Positions 9,331 through 18,822 are shown, counted from the first letter of the stretch. The stretch is DNA of 64,000 bases from Pedobacter sp014947265 (GCF_014947265.1 NZ_JADCNK010000026.1:1-64000); one strand, 5' to 3'. Notes: generated from the letters alone by a model not told the origin. A program made the numbers and translations.

Positions 9331-10485
9331 TTATTCCCTAAAAGCAATAATTTCTTTCTCTTTAGGCAATTCTTTGTTGTGAATGTCATTAAAACCTTGT
9401 TTAACCCCCAGTCGGTAATGATCAATTAAATAAGGTAATCCTTCTCCCTTGAGTAGCATAGGTGAAGTTGTAACCTCGAAATGCAGATGTGGCTCACGCG
9501 CATCCCCTGAATTGCCAATTTTGCCTAGTATTTCTCCTTTACGAATATGATCTCCTGCTTTAACACGTACACTGCCCGGCTGCAGGTGCATATAATGTGC
9601 ATATTGACCGTTACCGAGATCAATCACTATTTTATTGCCTGCAAGTTTCTCAAATGTCAGTGGAACAGCAGGATGAAATTCTTTTCCATGCCCCGGAATA
9701 TTATCGGGTAAGCCATCATTTGCAGCGATTACTTTTCCGTCAGCAACCGCAAACACCTGTTCACCATAACAGAAATAGGAATGTACATCGCGCGGATTGC
9801 CGGAAAAGGACAGGCTATCTTTGACCTTTTTCCAGTCAATTGCAAATCTTCTTGAATTAACCGCATGCCCGTTAAGGATGATAACGCCTCGCCGGTGATG
9901 GTTATCAACGCTGTTGCCAGGGCCATCGGCTGCGATCCAATCGGTACCTTTTACGGGAGGACTAAGTGTTTGAAGGTTTGTTTTATGGGTAACCATTATT
10001 GCCCCGTCTAAAGAGTCATTCCCTGTGATTATCCGGTGTGTTATTTTCTCAGGAAAAGAAAGTGGACTATTTAACTTTGCTTCAATAAATACAATGGCGC
10101 TCTGACCACCTCCAATAGTTAGATTATCTTTTGACTCCTCTACACCTAAAATTTTTACCATGTTATGCAGTTCTAGCACATCAAAAGATATCATAGGACT
10201 GCTGTTTTCGTTATTTGCGTCTCTTAATTCAATACCGCGCAAACTTATAGCTGATGTACTAAAATTGGTTAAGTACAGCTCATATATCAGAAAAGATTTT
10301 TGTCCACTTGGAAAAGAAGTTGGATCGAAAAGTACGTGCATTTCCATCTGCAGTGGAAATGAGAAAGGTTTTGTAGCTGCAGCCTTATTGGTAGGAAGGC
10401 TTTGTGCTGCCGATGACGCACAAGATAAAAAAAATAGGATTATACATGTTAAGAAAGAAAATGTTTGATTGATAATTTTCATCAT
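9331..10485 (-). CDS. M23-family (LytM-type) metallopeptidase
   Basis: A 384-residue exported protein. The N-terminus is a signal peptide, possibly a lipoprotein signal (FFLSC, Cys21). Residues about 40-170 are a beta-rich domain of unknown role. The Zn-peptidase domain follows: NGHAVNSRRFAIDW (His207, Asp217), HYMH (297-300) and HLH (333-335) are the M23 metal and catalytic residues. Such enzymes cut peptidoglycan cross-bridges or other glycine-rich peptides. It stands alone: its stop faces the nuclease operon, and the two-component genes upstream end 66 bases before its start. Family is firm, substrate is unknown. Confidence 0.9.
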   Translation of the reverse strand: MMKIINQTFSFLTCIILFFLSCASSAAQSLPTNKAAATKPFSFPLQMEMHVLFDPTSFPSGQKSFLIYELYLTNFSTSAISLRGIELRDANNENSSPMISFDVLELHNMVKILGVEESKDNLTIGGGQSAIVFIEAKLNSPLSFPEKITHRIITGNDSLDGAIMVTHKTNLQTLSPPVKGTDWIAADGPGNSVDNHHRRGVIILNGHAVNSRRFAIDWKKVKDSLSFSGNPRDVHSYFCYGEQVFAVADGKVIAANDGLPDNIPGHGKEFHPAVPLTFEKLAGNKIVIDLGNGQYAHYMHLQPGSVRVKAGDHIRKGEILGKIGNSGDAREPHLHFEVTTSPMLLKGEGLPYLIDHYRLGVKQGFNDIHNKELPKEKEIIAFRE

Positions 10486-10551
10486 AAATCCAGGTGTTAA
10501 AAGAGAAACATAAGAAGAGTTGATACCAGATCGATTTGACCGGCTGGAAGT

Positions 10552-11181
10552 TTATAACAATTGCTGCTGGTGGGCAGCTGCTATCAGTTCGGCGACATTC
10601 TTGACTTCAAACTTCTGTATCAGGTTCCTCCGATGGGTATCTACAGTTAACGGGCTTAAAAAGAACTCCTGGGCAATATTCTGACTGGTCTTTCCCTGCG
10701 CCAGGAGCGATAGAATTTGCTTTTCCCTTCTGGTGAGCTGTGGTGTATTGCGCAACTGGTTTTTAGTTGGGCGGCTGATAATTTCTACTACTTCCTTACT
10801 GTAGCATATATTTCCTTTTACTGCCTCTGCAATACACTGCCGAAGTTCGTCAAGTGAACTGTTCTTGAGGAGATAGCCACTGGCACCGTTTTGTATGGTC
10901 TGCATAATAATGCTCCGCTCGGTATGGTTGCTGAGGATGAGTATAGTGGTAGCAGAGAATTGCGCTTTGATCATCTGGCAAAGTTCCATCCCACCAATAT
11001 CCGGCAGGGTAACATCCAGCAAGATAAGATCTACAGGGTTTCTGTTTAAATAAGAAAGGAGCTGTGCGCCATTTGAAAAGCCGCCTACAATTTCCAGATT
11101 GTCTTCATTTTTAAGTAGCGTCTTAAGCCCTTCAATAACAATGGGATGGTCATCTACGATAACAGTAAGCAGTTTATTCAT
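10552..11181 (-). CDS. LuxR/NarL-family response regulator
   Basis: A 209-residue regulator. The receiver domain (1-120) has the acidic pair DD at 10-11 and phospho-acceptor Asp56 in LILLDVTLP. The C-terminal LuxR helix-turn-helix (about 147-205; LTRREKQILSLLAQGKTSQ, SPLTVDTHRRN) binds DNA. It overlaps the upstream kinase gene by 8 bases, so kinase and regulator are translationally coupled. Targets are unknown; a palindrome upstream of the kinase gene (13224-13244) is a candidate autoregulatory site. Confidence 0.95.
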   Translation of the reverse strand: MNKLLTVIVDDHPIVIEGLKTLLKNEDNLEIVGGFSNGAQLLSYLNRNPVDLILLDVTLPDIGGMELCQMIKAQFSATTILILSNHTERSIIMQTIQNGASGYLLKNSSLDELRQCIAEAVKGNICYSKEVVEIISRPTKNQLRNTPQLTRREKQILSLLAQGKTSQNIAQEFFLSPLTVDTHRRNLIQKFEVKNVAELIAAAHQQQLL

Positions 11182-13177
11182 CGATATTGGTTTTAAGTTC
11201 TATATCTATACTTGTTCCTTCGCCAGGAGCGGAATGCACTTCAAATTTCCCTTGCAGAAAGGCGATGCGGTTCTTAAGATTATCAAGGCCCATTCCTTTT
11301 TTATCAGAAAGGGTGTCCATATCAAAGCCCTGTCCATTATCTTCAAAAGTAATAAAAATAGTATTTTCGTTTTGGCTGCATTGCAGTATAAGATTGTCTG
11401 CATGGGCATGCTTGATCGCATTTGATATGAGTTCCTGCACGATTCGGTAGATGTTAAGCTGTACATTCATCGCAATATTTTTCTGAATGCCGAACATTTC
11501 TGAAGTGATACGCAAACCATCACGCATATAAAATTCGCAGAGGTCTTTTAAAGCGATTTCAAGACCAAACTTCAGTAAAGTCTCAGGTACCATGTTGCGG
11601 GCAATGCGGCGCAGTTCCGTAACCGAGGTGTCCAGCTGTCCGATAATGCGGTGAAGGTCTTTATCTCCGGACATGCCGGGCTGTGTATCTGTCCAGCCGG
11701 AAAGCCCTATCTTAACTCCAGACAGCATGCCGCCAAGTCCATCATGAAGATCCCTTGCAACGCGTTCCCTTTCAAGCTCTTCACCTTCAAGCATGGCTTT
11801 GGTAATCTTGAGCTGTTGCTTTTTTTCCATTTCGCTAAGCTGTTGCTTGTAATTAATCTCTTTTTGCTGTGCCAGCTTGCGCCGACTCCGGGCTGTTAAA
11901 AGAACGAAAACGAGTAAAAGGAGCAGGAAAAGACATCCCAAACCAAGTATAAGCCTATACAAGTGGTCATTACGGGCATTAAGCTGTGCCTGCCTGTTCT
12001 CCGATTGCAGGGCCTGTATTTTTTGCTGGTTTCTTGCAGTTCTGTATTTTGTCTCCAGCTCATTGATCTTTACTTTTGTCTGGTCGCTGTTGATGCTGTC
12101 ATTGGTCTGCCTGTATTTGTTCAGCCAGTGGTATGCCTCTTTATAATCCCTTAACTTTTCGCTCATTTTCGCCAGTTCCAGATAAATCTCTGCCCTGTCA
12201 TTCATTTTGGCGGTCAAAGTTCCTTCCTTAACAATATCCAGTAAGATCTGTCGGGCTTCGGCATATTTTTTCTGCTGCTGATAGATATCATATCTGCGGA
12301 AAAAAAATTGTTGGTAGATCTGTTTCTGGTTATACTTTTTAGCTAGCGGAATCCCCTTGTCTATACTTGCGAGTGCCTTATCGTATAACGTTTTGGTGGA
12401 GTAGTAAAGCGCCTCATTATAATAGTATATCGGATAGTTTAAAGAGGAGGGGTATGGCTTCAGCAGCCGTTGTGCTTTTTCCAGAAGTACCTGGGCTTTG
12501 TCGGTTTTGTTGTCATAACAATAGATGCTTACCCCTGAAAGATAGGAAAACAACAGATCGGTAGAACCAGGGTTTTTGGTTTCCAGTAAGGCGATGGCTT
12601 TTTCATTATAGGCCGTCGCTTTTGAAAACTGGTAGTTGTTCATCAGAATAGTGGCGAGCTGCGTATAATAGTAAGCGATGCGTGCCGGATCGCCCGTCTT
12701 TTCTATAATAGGAATAGCTTTTTCCAGGGTTATTTTAGTCATAAAACCATAGCCCATTTTGTCTATATTCATCAAGGCATAATTAAACCATGATGCAGCC
12801 TGCTTTGCATAGGCGATTTTAGTGTTGAATGGCGAAAGTGCTTCTGCAGCTTTTTTAAAAGCATCGGATGCCTTCGCTTTGTTCCAGTTGAAATAATACT
12901 GCCCTTTAGAGAAAAGTGCCAGTGCATTTAAAAATTTATCGTTTTTAGCGGCAGCTGTACCTGCCTCAAGGTAGGCTTTACTCTTTAAGGTGTCTTTGTA
13001 TTTCCAGTATTCTACCAATAGAAAATTGGTGCTCGCTCTTGAGCTATCTGTAATTTTTTTCTGTAGAATGTGATGCAGGCTGTCGAGATAATGCTGCTCA
13101 TTAAGGGGAACCTGCTGTTGGCCAACAGATTTGAATGAAACCAAAATACCTATCAGGAATAGAAAAAATTTTGTCAT
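11174..13177 (-). CDS. TPR-containing sensor histidine kinase (HisKA_3, NarX/DesK-like)
   Basis: A 667-residue kinase. A signal peptide (1-20) leads into a periplasmic TPR array (about 30-400; repeats such as YNEKAIALLET and YDKALASIDKGIPLAK). One membrane span lies at about 407-429, followed by a coiled coil and the HisKA_3 dimerisation helix with ERVARDLHDGLGG (phospho-His478). An HATPase_c domain follows (ELISNAIKHAHADN; DNGQGFD; GMGLDNLKNR). It phosphorylates the downstream LuxR-type regulator, which overlaps its 3' end. TPR input domains of this type are common in Bacteroidota; the signal is unknown. Confidence 0.95.
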   Translation of the reverse strand: MTKFFLFLIGILVSFKSVGQQQVPLNEQHYLDSLHHILQKKITDSSRASTNFLLVEYWKYKDTLKSKAYLEAGTAAAKNDKFLNALALFSKGQYYFNWNKAKASDAFKKAAEALSPFNTKIAYAKQAASWFNYALMNIDKMGYGFMTKITLEKAIPIIEKTGDPARIAYYYTQLATILMNNYQFSKATAYNEKAIALLETKNPGSTDLLFSYLSGVSIYCYDNKTDKAQVLLEKAQRLLKPYPSSLNYPIYYYNEALYYSTKTLYDKALASIDKGIPLAKKYNQKQIYQQFFFRRYDIYQQQKKYAEARQILLDIVKEGTLTAKMNDRAEIYLELAKMSEKLRDYKEAYHWLNKYRQTNDSINSDQTKVKINELETKYRTARNQQKIQALQSENRQAQLNARNDHLYRLILGLGCLFLLLLLVFVLLTARSRRKLAQQKEINYKQQLSEMEKKQQLKITKAMLEGEELERERVARDLHDGLGGMLSGVKIGLSGWTDTQPGMSGDKDLHRIIGQLDTSVTELRRIARNMVPETLLKFGLEIALKDLCEFYMRDGLRITSEMFGIQKNIAMNVQLNIYRIVQELISNAIKHAHADNLILQCSQNENTIFITFEDNGQGFDMDTLSDKKGMGLDNLKNRIAFLQGKFEVHSAPGEGTSIDIELKTNIDE

Positions 13178-13612
13178 GGTTAAAAAAGAAGTTTATTCAT
13201 TGGCCGTAGATCAGGTTACCTTTCAGGTAAGGGAAATTTACCTGTAAATATCAGACATAATTCCCAACTCATTGTCATTTCATCCATCTGTTATAGAAAA
13301 TACCTAAAAACCAGTAGAAAAAAAACGATAAAAACCGGTATTTCTTTTGGTGGCCACATCCAATAGCTTTGCTCTTATACCAAAATTAGCATGAAATTAT
13401 GAAAACATTACCCTCGAAAGAAGCTTTTTTAGCTAAATCTACCATTGTCCGACACGACAGCACTTAAACAGTGCTTTGGCTATACTATGTCTTATATTCA
13501 TCTCCATGTGTCTTTCGGCAAGTACGCAACAGGGCAGGGTAGGCAATTAACATTACCGGGGGTACATTCAATCTTCCTTGTCAAACACTTATTAATCCAT
13601 AAAATCAATATC
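13178..13612. other. Divergent intergenic region
   Basis: 435 bases between the leftward kinase gene and the rightward exported-protein gene. It contains the palindromic half-sites at 13216-13244. An open frame continues upstream of 13613 from a non-ATG codon at 13445, but it lacks family character and is rejected as coding. Confidence 0.45.
13216..13244. promoter_or_regulatory. Candidate operator upstream of the two-component operon
   Basis: CAGGTAA (13224-13230) and TTACCTG (13238-13244) form a perfect 7-7-7 inverted repeat. A further half-site TTACCT at 13216-13221 makes a second inverted pair with AGGTAA at 13225-13230. The site lies 40-70 bases before the kinase start codon on the minus strand, a suitable place for autoregulation. 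The binder is inferred only. Confidence 0.4.
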
Positions 13613-14233
13613 ATGAAACTTAAAAAATATGTTTTTACATTTCTCTATGTAATATTAGCAACAGCTGTAGTTTCTGCACAGTATAAAGAGCCTGAAAAAA
13701 AAGATAAGGTAGAGATCTTCCGTCCGGAAGTAACATTCGACTCCCTGCAGGCAAAAAAAATGCTGGCAAAAGGTACAGGTACGATAAAGGGAGTTGCTTT
13801 TACCAAAGCTAAAAACAATATGGGCTTTAAAGCCGGTCAACGGATTTATGCCAATAAAATCAAAGTAACCCTTTTTCCCGTTACCCCTTATTTTGAGGCC
13901 TGGTACCAATTAAGAAAAGACAAGGAAAGCCTTAGAAGGAGGCGCTATGTTTATCTTTCCGACCAAGCCTACAGATATAGGCTCGAAGCAATTACCAATA
14001 GTGATGGAGAATTCACTTTTCCTGAGATGAAGCCGGGAAAATATTTTCTACAGGGGGTTCTTGGCTATACTCATTATGGTACATATAACCAATATACAGG
14101 CAGTGGCTACAATGGCTATGGACAGACAGATTATTATCAACAGAAGAACTATTCGGTTGACCATGAAGACAGGATCGAAGAGTTTGTCGAGGTAAAAGAA
14201 AACGGCGAGATCGTTAAGGTCAAACTGCATTAA
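13613..14233 (+). CDS. Exported protein with carboxypeptidase-regulatory/prealbumin-like fold
   Basis: A 206-residue protein starting at the ATG at 13613, chosen because MKLKKYVFTF... ILATAVVSAQ is a clear signal peptide; an upstream extension in frame has no such character. The middle resembles a peptidase-associated or transthyretin-like domain: GTGTIKGVAFTKAK, then ANKIKVTLFPVTPY and a later DGEFTFPEMKPGKYFLQG. That last segment is the hallmark of carboxypeptidase-regulatory-like domains. A Tyr/Gly-rich stretch (about 155-180; YNQYTGSGYNGYGQTDYY) precedes the C-terminal strand. It probably acts in the periplasm or outer membrane; the function is unknown. Confidence 0.75.
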   Translation: MKLKKYVFTFLYVILATAVVSAQYKEPEKKDKVEIFRPEVTFDSLQAKKMLAKGTGTIKGVAFTKAKNNMGFKAGQRIYANKIKVTLFPVTPYFEAWYQLRKDKESLRRRRYVYLSDQAYRYRLEAITNSDGEFTFPEMKPGKYFLQGVLGYTHYGTYNQYTGSGYNGYGQTDYYQQKNYSVDHEDRIEEFVEVKENGEIVKVKLH

Positions 14234-14259
14234 TTTTACAAAACAATAAGTCTATACCA

Positions 14260-14598
14260 TGCGAACAGATAAAAAATTACCGGTGTGCTGCTTACATTAA
14301 TGTTGATTTCCGGAATTGAGGCGCATGCCCAGCTCGGCGGACTGCTTGACAAAGCAAAAGAGAAAGCCACAAAAGCCATTGAAAAAAAGATGGACAAAAA
14401 TAGCACTTCAGAAAAATCCGGAGCTACCATTAACGCGGGCAACAGATGGCCGTATATCTCAATAATATCAAACTTGCTGATACCGTTTTGTTTAGTCCTG
14501 CTGCGGCTAAAAACTTTTATATAACGGCACCCTGGGAATATGCTAATGATGCGGGGGGGCTGGTGAGTAACTTTAAGGTTTCAGGATTTAAGAATTAG
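14260..14598 (+). pseudogene. Remnant of an exported OmpA-type protein gene
   Basis: Three reading frames each keep a piece of one protein. It begins ATGCGAACAGATAAA in one frame, continues as VLLTLMLISGIEAHAQLGG with LLDKAKEKATKAIEKK from 14285 in another, then from 14446 as MAVYLNNIKLADTVLFSP and FYITAPWEYANDAGG to a TAG at 14596-14598 in a third. The start and the end match my recollection of Sphingobacteriaceae OmpA-family proteins that begin with a LGGLLDKAK segment and have a late 'VYLNN..LADT..F' strand. The few codons between them mean a large internal deletion as well as frameshifts. Confidence 0.55.
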
Positions 14599-14716
14599 AG
14601 CTAAAATATAACTGCAGTCCGCCCAAATTCATCAATCCATTGATATTTCATTGAAAGAGAAGGCAATCATTGTAACCTCTATTTCCTTTTCTGCGTCTTA
14701 ATTATAAATATCTATT

Positions 14717-15814
14717 ATGACAAAATGTAAGTATTCCCTTTGCCGGATTGTTTTTCTGTTTATTCTGATCAGCTCTGCTCTTTCTTTGCACGCACAGCGC
14801 CTTGAAAAGGGGATCGACAGTTTGATTTTAAAGGATTTTAAGGATCCAAACGGGCCAGGAGGTGTATTTATGGTTTCCAGAAAGGGAAAGCCAATCTATC
14901 AAAAAGCTGTTGGTAAGGCGAACCTGGAACTGGGCGATAATCTGAGCACTGAAAATGTTTTCGAACTGGGATCTATGACCAAACAGTTTACAGCAGTAGC
15001 TATTCTTATGCTGGAACAAGCGGGTAAACTTAAAGTGGAAGACCCTGTTCTAAAGTATATTCCGGATTATCCCAATGGAGAGAAAATAACCATACACCAT
15101 CTTTTAACACACACTTCGGGAATAAAGGATTTTACAAAAATGAAAGCGTTATCGGATATTGCGCAAAGGGAAATGACACCTAAAATGATGGTTGATTTTT
15201 TTAAAAATGAACCTGTCGATTTTGCACCAGGAGAAAAGTTTGAATACAATAATTCAGGATATGTACTTTTAGGTTATCTGATCGAAATCATTTCCGGAGT
15301 GCATTATGAAGATTTTATCAAAAATCAAATTTTCGATAAAGTTGGAATGAGCCGGTCATATTATGCAAGCGATAGGAAAGTCATCAATCAAAGGGCGTAC
15401 GGGTATCACAAAAAAGAATCCGGATATGTTAACAAAACCATGATCAGTTTTAGTGTACCCTTTTCATCGGGTTCATTAATGTCGACAGCAAGTGATATGT
15501 TGAAATGGCAAATGGCATTAAACTGTCATCTCCTCCTTGATGCGAAAGAAACAAATAAGGCGTTCAGCAAATACAAACTAAATAATGGAACGGAATATAC
15601 TTATGGTTACGGCTGGCATATCCGCGATATAGACGGAACCCCAACCCGTGAACATGGAGGCAGCATTTTTGGCTTTAAAACAATGGCGGTGTACATTCCG
15701 GACGAGGATATTTACGTAATAGGACTAAGCAATTGCGACTGCAATTCTCCAACAAAGTTAATAGGAGATATCGCTGGATTTGTATTAAAGGGTGTTAAAG
15801 AAAAGCGCTGGTAA
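14717..15814 (+). CDS. Class C beta-lactamase-family serine hydrolase
   Basis: A 365-residue exported serine hydrolase with signal peptide (1-27, ending LHAQ). Active-site motifs are SMTK at 86-89 (nucleophile Ser86, Lys89), YNN at 177-179 and HGG at 313-315 in place of KTG. These are the three motifs of the AmpC/D-aminopeptidase/esterase superfamily. The substrate may be a D-peptide, beta-lactam or ester and cannot be told from sequence. A paralogue follows after 84 bases in the same direction, and the pair probably arose by duplication although the two are quite diverged. Confidence 0.9.
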   Translation: MTKCKYSLCRIVFLFILISSALSLHAQRLEKGIDSLILKDFKDPNGPGGVFMVSRKGKPIYQKAVGKANLELGDNLSTENVFELGSMTKQFTAVAILMLEQAGKLKVEDPVLKYIPDYPNGEKITIHHLLTHTSGIKDFTKMKALSDIAQREMTPKMMVDFFKNEPVDFAPGEKFEYNNSGYVLLGYLIEIISGVHYEDFIKNQIFDKVGMSRSYYASDRKVINQRAYGYHKKESGYVNKTMISFSVPFSSGSLMSTASDMLKWQMALNCHLLLDAKETNKAFSKYKLNNGTEYTYGYGWHIRDIDGTPTREHGGSIFGFKTMAVYIPDEDIYVIGLSNCDCNSPTKLIGDIAGFVLKGVKEKRW

Positions 15815-15898
15815 TTAAATAGTCCACGCGCCGTAAAAAAGTATTGGATGGATAAGACCGATCATAAAATTCTTAATTTAACATGAAATATAATTTTT

Positions 15899-17095
15899 AT
15901 GAATAATTACAAGCGGATACTCCTGCTTTGCGTTGGAATAATGGTTCTCACCATGCCTGTTTACGCCCAAAGCAATGCCGGAAGCCCAAACATTGACAGC
16001 CTGATGAGTAAAAAGATGTCTGAAAGTGGGATTGTCGGACTTGGTGCAGCCATTATTGTCGATAAAAAAGTTGTCTGGAAAAAAGGGTATGGATTTTCCG
16101 ATAAGCAAACCGGTGCAGCTTTCACCACATCAACTTTGATGAATATTGCATCGGTTTCCAAAACGGTAACGGGTGCTTGTCTCATGAAAGCGGTAGAGCA
16201 GGGGAAAATTTCCCTGGATGAGGATATTAACAAGTACCTCCCTTTCAAAATTCATAATCCTTATTTTCCGGAAGAAAAAATAAGCCTTCGAAACTTATCC
16301 ACGCATACTTCAGGACTTACCGACAGGTATCCCTTCTATACCGATAGCCTTTACTTCAATGGTAAAGACTCTCCGGAGCCATTGGGTGATTTCCTAAAGA
16401 ACTATTTTATTCCTGGCGGAAAGTATTATTCGAAAGAAAACTTCCTTAACCATAAACCAGGAACATTCCGTGAATATTCCAATATCGGAGCAGCACTCGC
16501 GGGTTATATCGTCGAAGTAAGGACAGGTCAAAAATTGAATGAATACAGTAAAAAGTACCTGTTCGATCCCTTGAGGATGGACGATACCGGATGGTTTATG
16601 GCTGAAGTAAACCTGAAAAAGCATACAAAACTTTACGAAAAACAAGATGATAAAGTCAGGGAAATACCCTTGTACGGCTGTACCACTTATCCGGATGGTG
16701 GCGTACGCACATCTGTAGATAATCTAAGCAATTTCTTTATCTGTTTGTTAAACAACGGGAAGTTTAAAAACAGGCAGGTATTAAAAGCTGAAACCGTTGA
16801 GGAAATGCTCAGGTTCCAGTTTAATGAGGCTAACAAACCCGAAAATGTAAAACCGCAATCACTGAATTCAGGTATTTTCTGGGCGACAAAAATGGGTGCA
16901 ACGCGGATCGGGCATAATGGATCGGATCCTGGTGTAAGGGTTTTTATGCTTTCTGATTTAAATAAGGAAGTTGGCGTCATCCTGTTCGTCAATACTTCGT
17001 TGAGTGAAAAGGAAGAGAATAAATTCTTTGAAATTTACGAAGATCTTTATCAATACGGCGTTAAACTTAAAAATAACGATCTAAGAAACCGGTAA
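15899..17095 (+). CDS. Class C beta-lactamase-family serine hydrolase
   Basis: A 398-residue exported hydrolase with signal peptide (1-24, ending VYAQ). Motifs are SVSK at 85-88, YSN at 193-195 and HNG at 339-341, so the catalytic set is complete. LSTHTSGL around 133-140 is the usual conserved segment between motifs one and two. It sits between a similar hydrolase and an exported RidA-like gene whose reading frame opens 5 bases after this stop, suggesting an operon handling peptides or modified amino acids in the periplasm. That role is inference. Confidence 0.9.
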   Translation: MNNYKRILLLCVGIMVLTMPVYAQSNAGSPNIDSLMSKKMSESGIVGLGAAIIVDKKVVWKKGYGFSDKQTGAAFTTSTLMNIASVSKTVTGACLMKAVEQGKISLDEDINKYLPFKIHNPYFPEEKISLRNLSTHTSGLTDRYPFYTDSLYFNGKDSPEPLGDFLKNYFIPGGKYYSKENFLNHKPGTFREYSNIGAALAGYIVEVRTGQKLNEYSKKYLFDPLRMDDTGWFMAEVNLKKHTKLYEKQDDKVREIPLYGCTTYPDGGVRTSVDNLSNFFICLLNNGKFKNRQVLKAETVEEMLRFQFNEANKPENVKPQSLNSGIFWATKMGATRIGHNGSDPGVRVFMLSDLNKEVGVILFVNTSLSEKEENKFFEIYEDLYQYGVKLKNNDLRNR

Positions 17096-17127
17096 AAATA
17101 ATGATAACTGAAATTTGTACAATCAAG

Positions 17128-17631
17128 ATGAAACAAACATATAAACTGTTGCTTAATTATGCTCTATTGCTGTTTATGCTGGCCATTGGCAGTTGCAAAA
17201 ACAGTGATCGTGAAAATATTGCTTTAGGTAAACGGGAAAAGAAGCCGCTAACAATAGATAAGGAAAAATGGCATTGGAACAGTGGTAAAGATCAAAATAC
17301 AACGGCGGGATATGCCCAGGTTGTTAAATCCGGTAAGGTAATTTACATATCGGGCGTTCCTACAAATGACCTGAGTCCAAAAGGGATCACAGAGGTTTAT
17401 AAAAGGCTTAATCAATGCCTCAAAGCCTTTGGTGCTACCTCAAAGAACGTTGTTAAAGAGACACTTTACACTACTGATATTGAAGCTATGAAAAAGTATA
17501 ATGCTGCAAGAAAAGCGTTCTATAAAGACGACTTTCCTGCTGCAAGCTGGGTTCAGGTAAACAGGTTATATGAGCCCGATGCAAAGTTGGAAATCGAACT
17601 AATTGCGCATCTTGAAGGTGTGGAGGAATAA
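17128..17631 (+). CDS. Exported RidA (YjgF/YER057c/UK114)-like lipoprotein
   Basis: Start chosen at 17128 because the resulting N-terminus (MKQTYKLLLNYALLLFM...GSC, Cys23) is a lipoprotein signal; an ATG at 17101 is possible. After a linker, residues about 50-165 match the RidA fold (AGYAQVVKSGKVIYISG; VVKETLYTTDIEAM; ELIAHLEG). RidA proteins are normally cytosolic imine deaminases. Here the catalytic Arg of 'PARSCV' is replaced (FPAASWVQVNRL), so deaminase activity is doubtful. Both the export signal and the missing Arg are unusual. It closely follows two serine hydrolases. Confidence 0.8.
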   Translation: MKQTYKLLLNYALLLFMLAIGSCKNSDRENIALGKREKKPLTIDKEKWHWNSGKDQNTTAGYAQVVKSGKVIYISGVPTNDLSPKGITEVYKRLNQCLKAFGATSKNVVKETLYTTDIEAMKKYNAARKAFYKDDFPAASWVQVNRLYEPDAKLEIELIAHLEGVEE

Positions 17632-17820
17632 ACATTAAATAATGGTCATTCCTTTGCAATGGCTTCAACGTTTATTATAAGTTGCTGGCCATTTGCAGCA
17701 TGCTAAAGTGCAAGCTTAAAAAGTCGTAATACTGCTTTACCCGATATGATGAAGAATGGAAAATCCGATTGTATCAGGAAAATCCCCGCTAAAACAAACA
17801 CCATTTGTAATAAAAAAAAT

Positions 17821-18822
17821 ATGAAAACTTTTCTAAAATGGACCAAACGTATAGGCCTGGGCTTAGTTACTTTGCTAATATTGTTACTCCTGATCGGATT
17901 TATTTTTGAAAGAATCTCACGGAATGCTGCTGAAAAAATTAAACCTGATGGCCAGTTTGTAGAAGTTGACGATCATCGTCTTCATTATTACAAAAAAGGG
18001 AACGGCGGACCAACCATTGTATTTGAAACGGCATTTGATCCAGCCGGACATCTGCAATGGTACAATATTCAACAAGAATTGCCAAGCTCTTATACAAGCA
18101 TCTCTTATGACAGAGCCGGAATTTTATGGAGTGAGCGAGGCAAAAATCCAAAATCAGGTGAGGAAATGGCTAAAGAATTACATCTTTTGCTGGAAAAAGC
18201 TAAGGCCCCAAAACCGTATATTCTTGTAGGCCATTCCTTTGGAGGCACACTGGTCCGTTTTTTTATCAACAAATACCCTAAAGATGTTGCAGGTGTAATA
18301 TTTGTAGATAGTCAATGCCCTGATGATGAAAGATATTTATCTCCTGAACTATTTAAAATGGTCAATCAGGGGCTGCCGGGTGGCTTTCTAAAATTCGCGA
18401 ACACTTTTGGACTTGTGAGATTGATGTTTAAAGGTATGTTTCCCAATAACAAACAATATGCATATCAAAACACCATAATGCCGGCTTTGCTTTACAAAAG
18501 CGCTGATGCAGTGCTGGAAGAGCAGGATCAGATGCGCCCCATCAAAAAAGAAGCATCAAAAATAAAATCTTTTGGTGCAATTCCACTTTATGTATTGACC
18601 GCGGCAGATGAAAAACGCTTTGATTCTTCCATCAAGGATCGAAAACTAAAGACAGAAATGCTAAGTGCCTGGAATAAAATGCAGAAAGATTTTCTGCTAC
18701 TTTCCACAAAAAGCAAACAGATCTTAATACCGAACAGTGGTCATTATATTAACCAGGAACAACCACAAGTGATCGAATCTGCCATCAATGATATGGTGAA
18801 TAAAATAGTGCCGCAAAAATAA
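17821..18822 (+). CDS. Membrane-anchored alpha/beta hydrolase
   Basis: A 333-residue protein from the ATG at 17821. An in-frame upstream extension from 17746 is less likely because 17821 starts a good N-terminal membrane anchor (about residues 11-29). The alpha/beta-hydrolase fold has nucleophile elbow GHSFGG (137-142, Ser139), an oxyanion-side segment VFETAFDPAGH, and a late SGHYINQEQP that supplies the catalytic His. The acid is probably the Asp in VLTAADEKRF. Substrate is unknown. It follows the RidA-like gene after about 190 bases and may be separately transcribed. Confidence 0.88.
   Translation: MKTFLKWTKRIGLGLVTLLILLLLIGFIFERISRNAAEKIKPDGQFVEVDDHRLHYYKKGNGGPTIVFETAFDPAGHLQWYNIQQELPSSYTSISYDRAGILWSERGKNPKSGEEMAKELHLLLEKAKAPKPYILVGHSFGGTLVRFFINKYPKDVAGVIFVDSQCPDDERYLSPELFKMVNQGLPGGFLKFANTFGLVRLMFKGMFPNNKQYAYQNTIMPALLYKSADAVLEEQDQMRPIKKEASKIKSFGAIPLYVLTAADEKRFDSSIKDRKLKTEMLSAWNKMQKDFLLLSTKSKQILIPNSGHYINQEQPQVIESAINDMVNKIVPQK

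Noticed and set aside
13445..13612. N-terminal extension of the exported carboxypeptidase-regulatory-like protein
   Set aside because: The ATG at 13613 begins a clean signal peptide; the extension begins at a non-ATG codon and would bury that signal.
17746..17820. Upstream start for the alpha/beta hydrolase
   Set aside because: The ATG at 17821 gives a proper membrane anchor; the extra 25 residues are polar and unlike the family.
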